Below are positions 5,728-6,285 of a stretch of DNA of 6,285 bases, piece after piece. Made by a program: the position numbers and the translations under genes. The stretch lies in NCBI GenBank assembly GCA_900545185.1, contig UQYH01000125.1, positions 1 to 6,285 of the forward strand, written 5' to 3'. Under the pieces are notes generated by a model that was not told the origin of the DNA, did no database searches, and saw only the letters and a list, made by a program, of their open reading frames with translations. The number at the start of each line of letters is the position of its first letter. Within the stretch, counting starts at the first letter, position 1. This DNA is from an uncultured Eubacteriales bacterium. Lineage in GTDB: Bacteria > Bacillota > Clostridia > UBA1381 > UBA9506.

Positions 5728-6285
5728 TTAGGCTGAAGCTGCCGCACTGTGTTTGTGATTTTCCTCTGCCCCTTGCGTTTTTTGCGGCAAAACGCGGACA
5801 ATGATACGTTCTGTGCGGTGGCTGTCTACCTCTGCGATGGTCACGGCGACAGAGCCGTAGGTAAATGAATCATTCTTTTCGGGTACTTTGCCGAGCCGCT
5901 CGGCTACCCAGCCGCTCAGGCTCACCATTTCCGTGTTATCCGCAATGTGGAAAAAGTCGCAAAAATCCTCAAAATCCACGGCGGTATCCACGCTGTAGGT
6001 TGTTTCGTCCAGCTTTTTGAAAAATTCGCTCACCTCGTCATGTTCATCCCAAATTTCGCCCACAAGCTCTTCTAAAATATCCTCCATGGTCACAATGCCA
6101 AAGGTGCCGCCGTATTCGTCCAGCACAACGGCAATGTGCGATTTTTCTTTTTGCAGTTTTTTCAAAAGAGAGCTGATTTTTTCATTCTGCATCACAAAAA
6201 TCGCCGGGGTGATAATATCTTCAAGCTTTTTGCCGGTAATGCCCCTGCCTGTGTAAAAATCCTTTTGGTGCAAAACGCCGATGAT
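5728..6285 (-). CDS. CNNM/HlyC-CorC family protein, C-terminal part (CBS and CorC/HlyC domains; partial)
   Basis: The gene runs off the right edge; 185 C-terminal residues are visible. The reading frame is open to the edge (IIGVLHQKDFY), so the TTG at 6273 is an internal Leu codon, not the start. Visible residues 1-10 are the end of the first CBS repeat. About 24-80 is the second repeat, with the family hallmark VVLDEYGGTFGIVTMEDILEE (53-73) and GEIWDEHDE (76-84). About 95-165 is the CorC/HlyC domain, with SLSGWVAERLGKVP (122-135) and a VAVTIAEVD strand (146-154). A Lys/His/Ala-rich tail follows. Full-length relatives carry an N-terminal membrane DUF21/CNNM domain, presumably outside the window, and are linked to magnesium or other divalent cation transport; older annotations call them hemolysins. 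It ends 18 bases before the leuA promoter and is not part of leucine synthesis. Confidence 0.88.
   Translation of the reverse strand: MIGVLHQKDFYTGRGITGKKLEDIITPAIFVMQNEKISSLLKKLQKEKSHIAVVLDEYGGTFGIVTMEDILEELVGEIWDEHDEVSEFFKKLDETTYSVDTAVDFEDFCDFFHIADNTEMVSLSGWVAERLGKVPEKNDSFTYGSVAVTIAEVDSHRTERIIVRVLPQKTQGAEENHKHSAAASA

Noticed and set aside
5728..6273. TTG at 6273 as the start of a complete 181-residue protein.
   Set aside because: The frame continues upstream to the window edge and encodes the conserved end of a CBS repeat (IIGVLHQKDF), so the gene is partial and this TTG is internal.

Overview
The window looks like chromosomal DNA from a Gram-positive, Clostridia-like Firmicute. This rests on strong AGGAGG-type ribosome-binding sites, consensus sigma-A promoters, U-tracted intrinsic terminators and the protein families present. 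The taxon is inferred from style; no marker gene fixes it. No tRNA, rRNA, CRISPR array, insertion sequence or phage gene was seen.

Left half, + strand (69-3742). A COG2509-type FAD-dependent dehydrogenase overlaps by 8 bases the start of a ten-helix EamA/DMT-family transporter, so the two are probably co-transcribed and translationally coupled. A near-perfect extended -10 promoter lies across the transporter's stop codon and drives a ROK-family transcriptional regulator. That regulator keeps its DNA-binding domain and the ROK zinc motif but has lost the sugar-kinase catalytic signatures. A long, nearly perfect hairpin with U-rich flanks on both sides (3741-3813) closes this unit and serves as a shared terminator for the two converging transcription units.

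Right half, - strand (6285 down to 3825). The 3' part of a CNNM/HlyC-CorC family membrane protein (second CBS domain plus CorC/HlyC domain) enters from the right edge. A 265-base gap follows, then a yeast/mycobacterial-type 2-isopropylmalate synthase (leuA), the first committed step of leucine synthesis.

The most interesting part is that gap. Read on the - strand it holds, in order: a perfect TTGACA-N17-TATAAT promoter; a 31-codon leader ORF with 8 leucines, including three in a row; an RNA segment able to form either a protective hairpin at the Leu codons or a 9-bp antiterminator with the terminator's 5' arm; an intrinsic terminator; and then the leuA ribosome-binding site and GTG start. This is the full architecture of a ribosome-mediated leucine attenuator, where a Firmicute would more usually have a T-box, and I could find no T-box signature. 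Leucine shortage would stall the ribosome on the Leu codons, favour the antiterminator and let transcription reach leuA.
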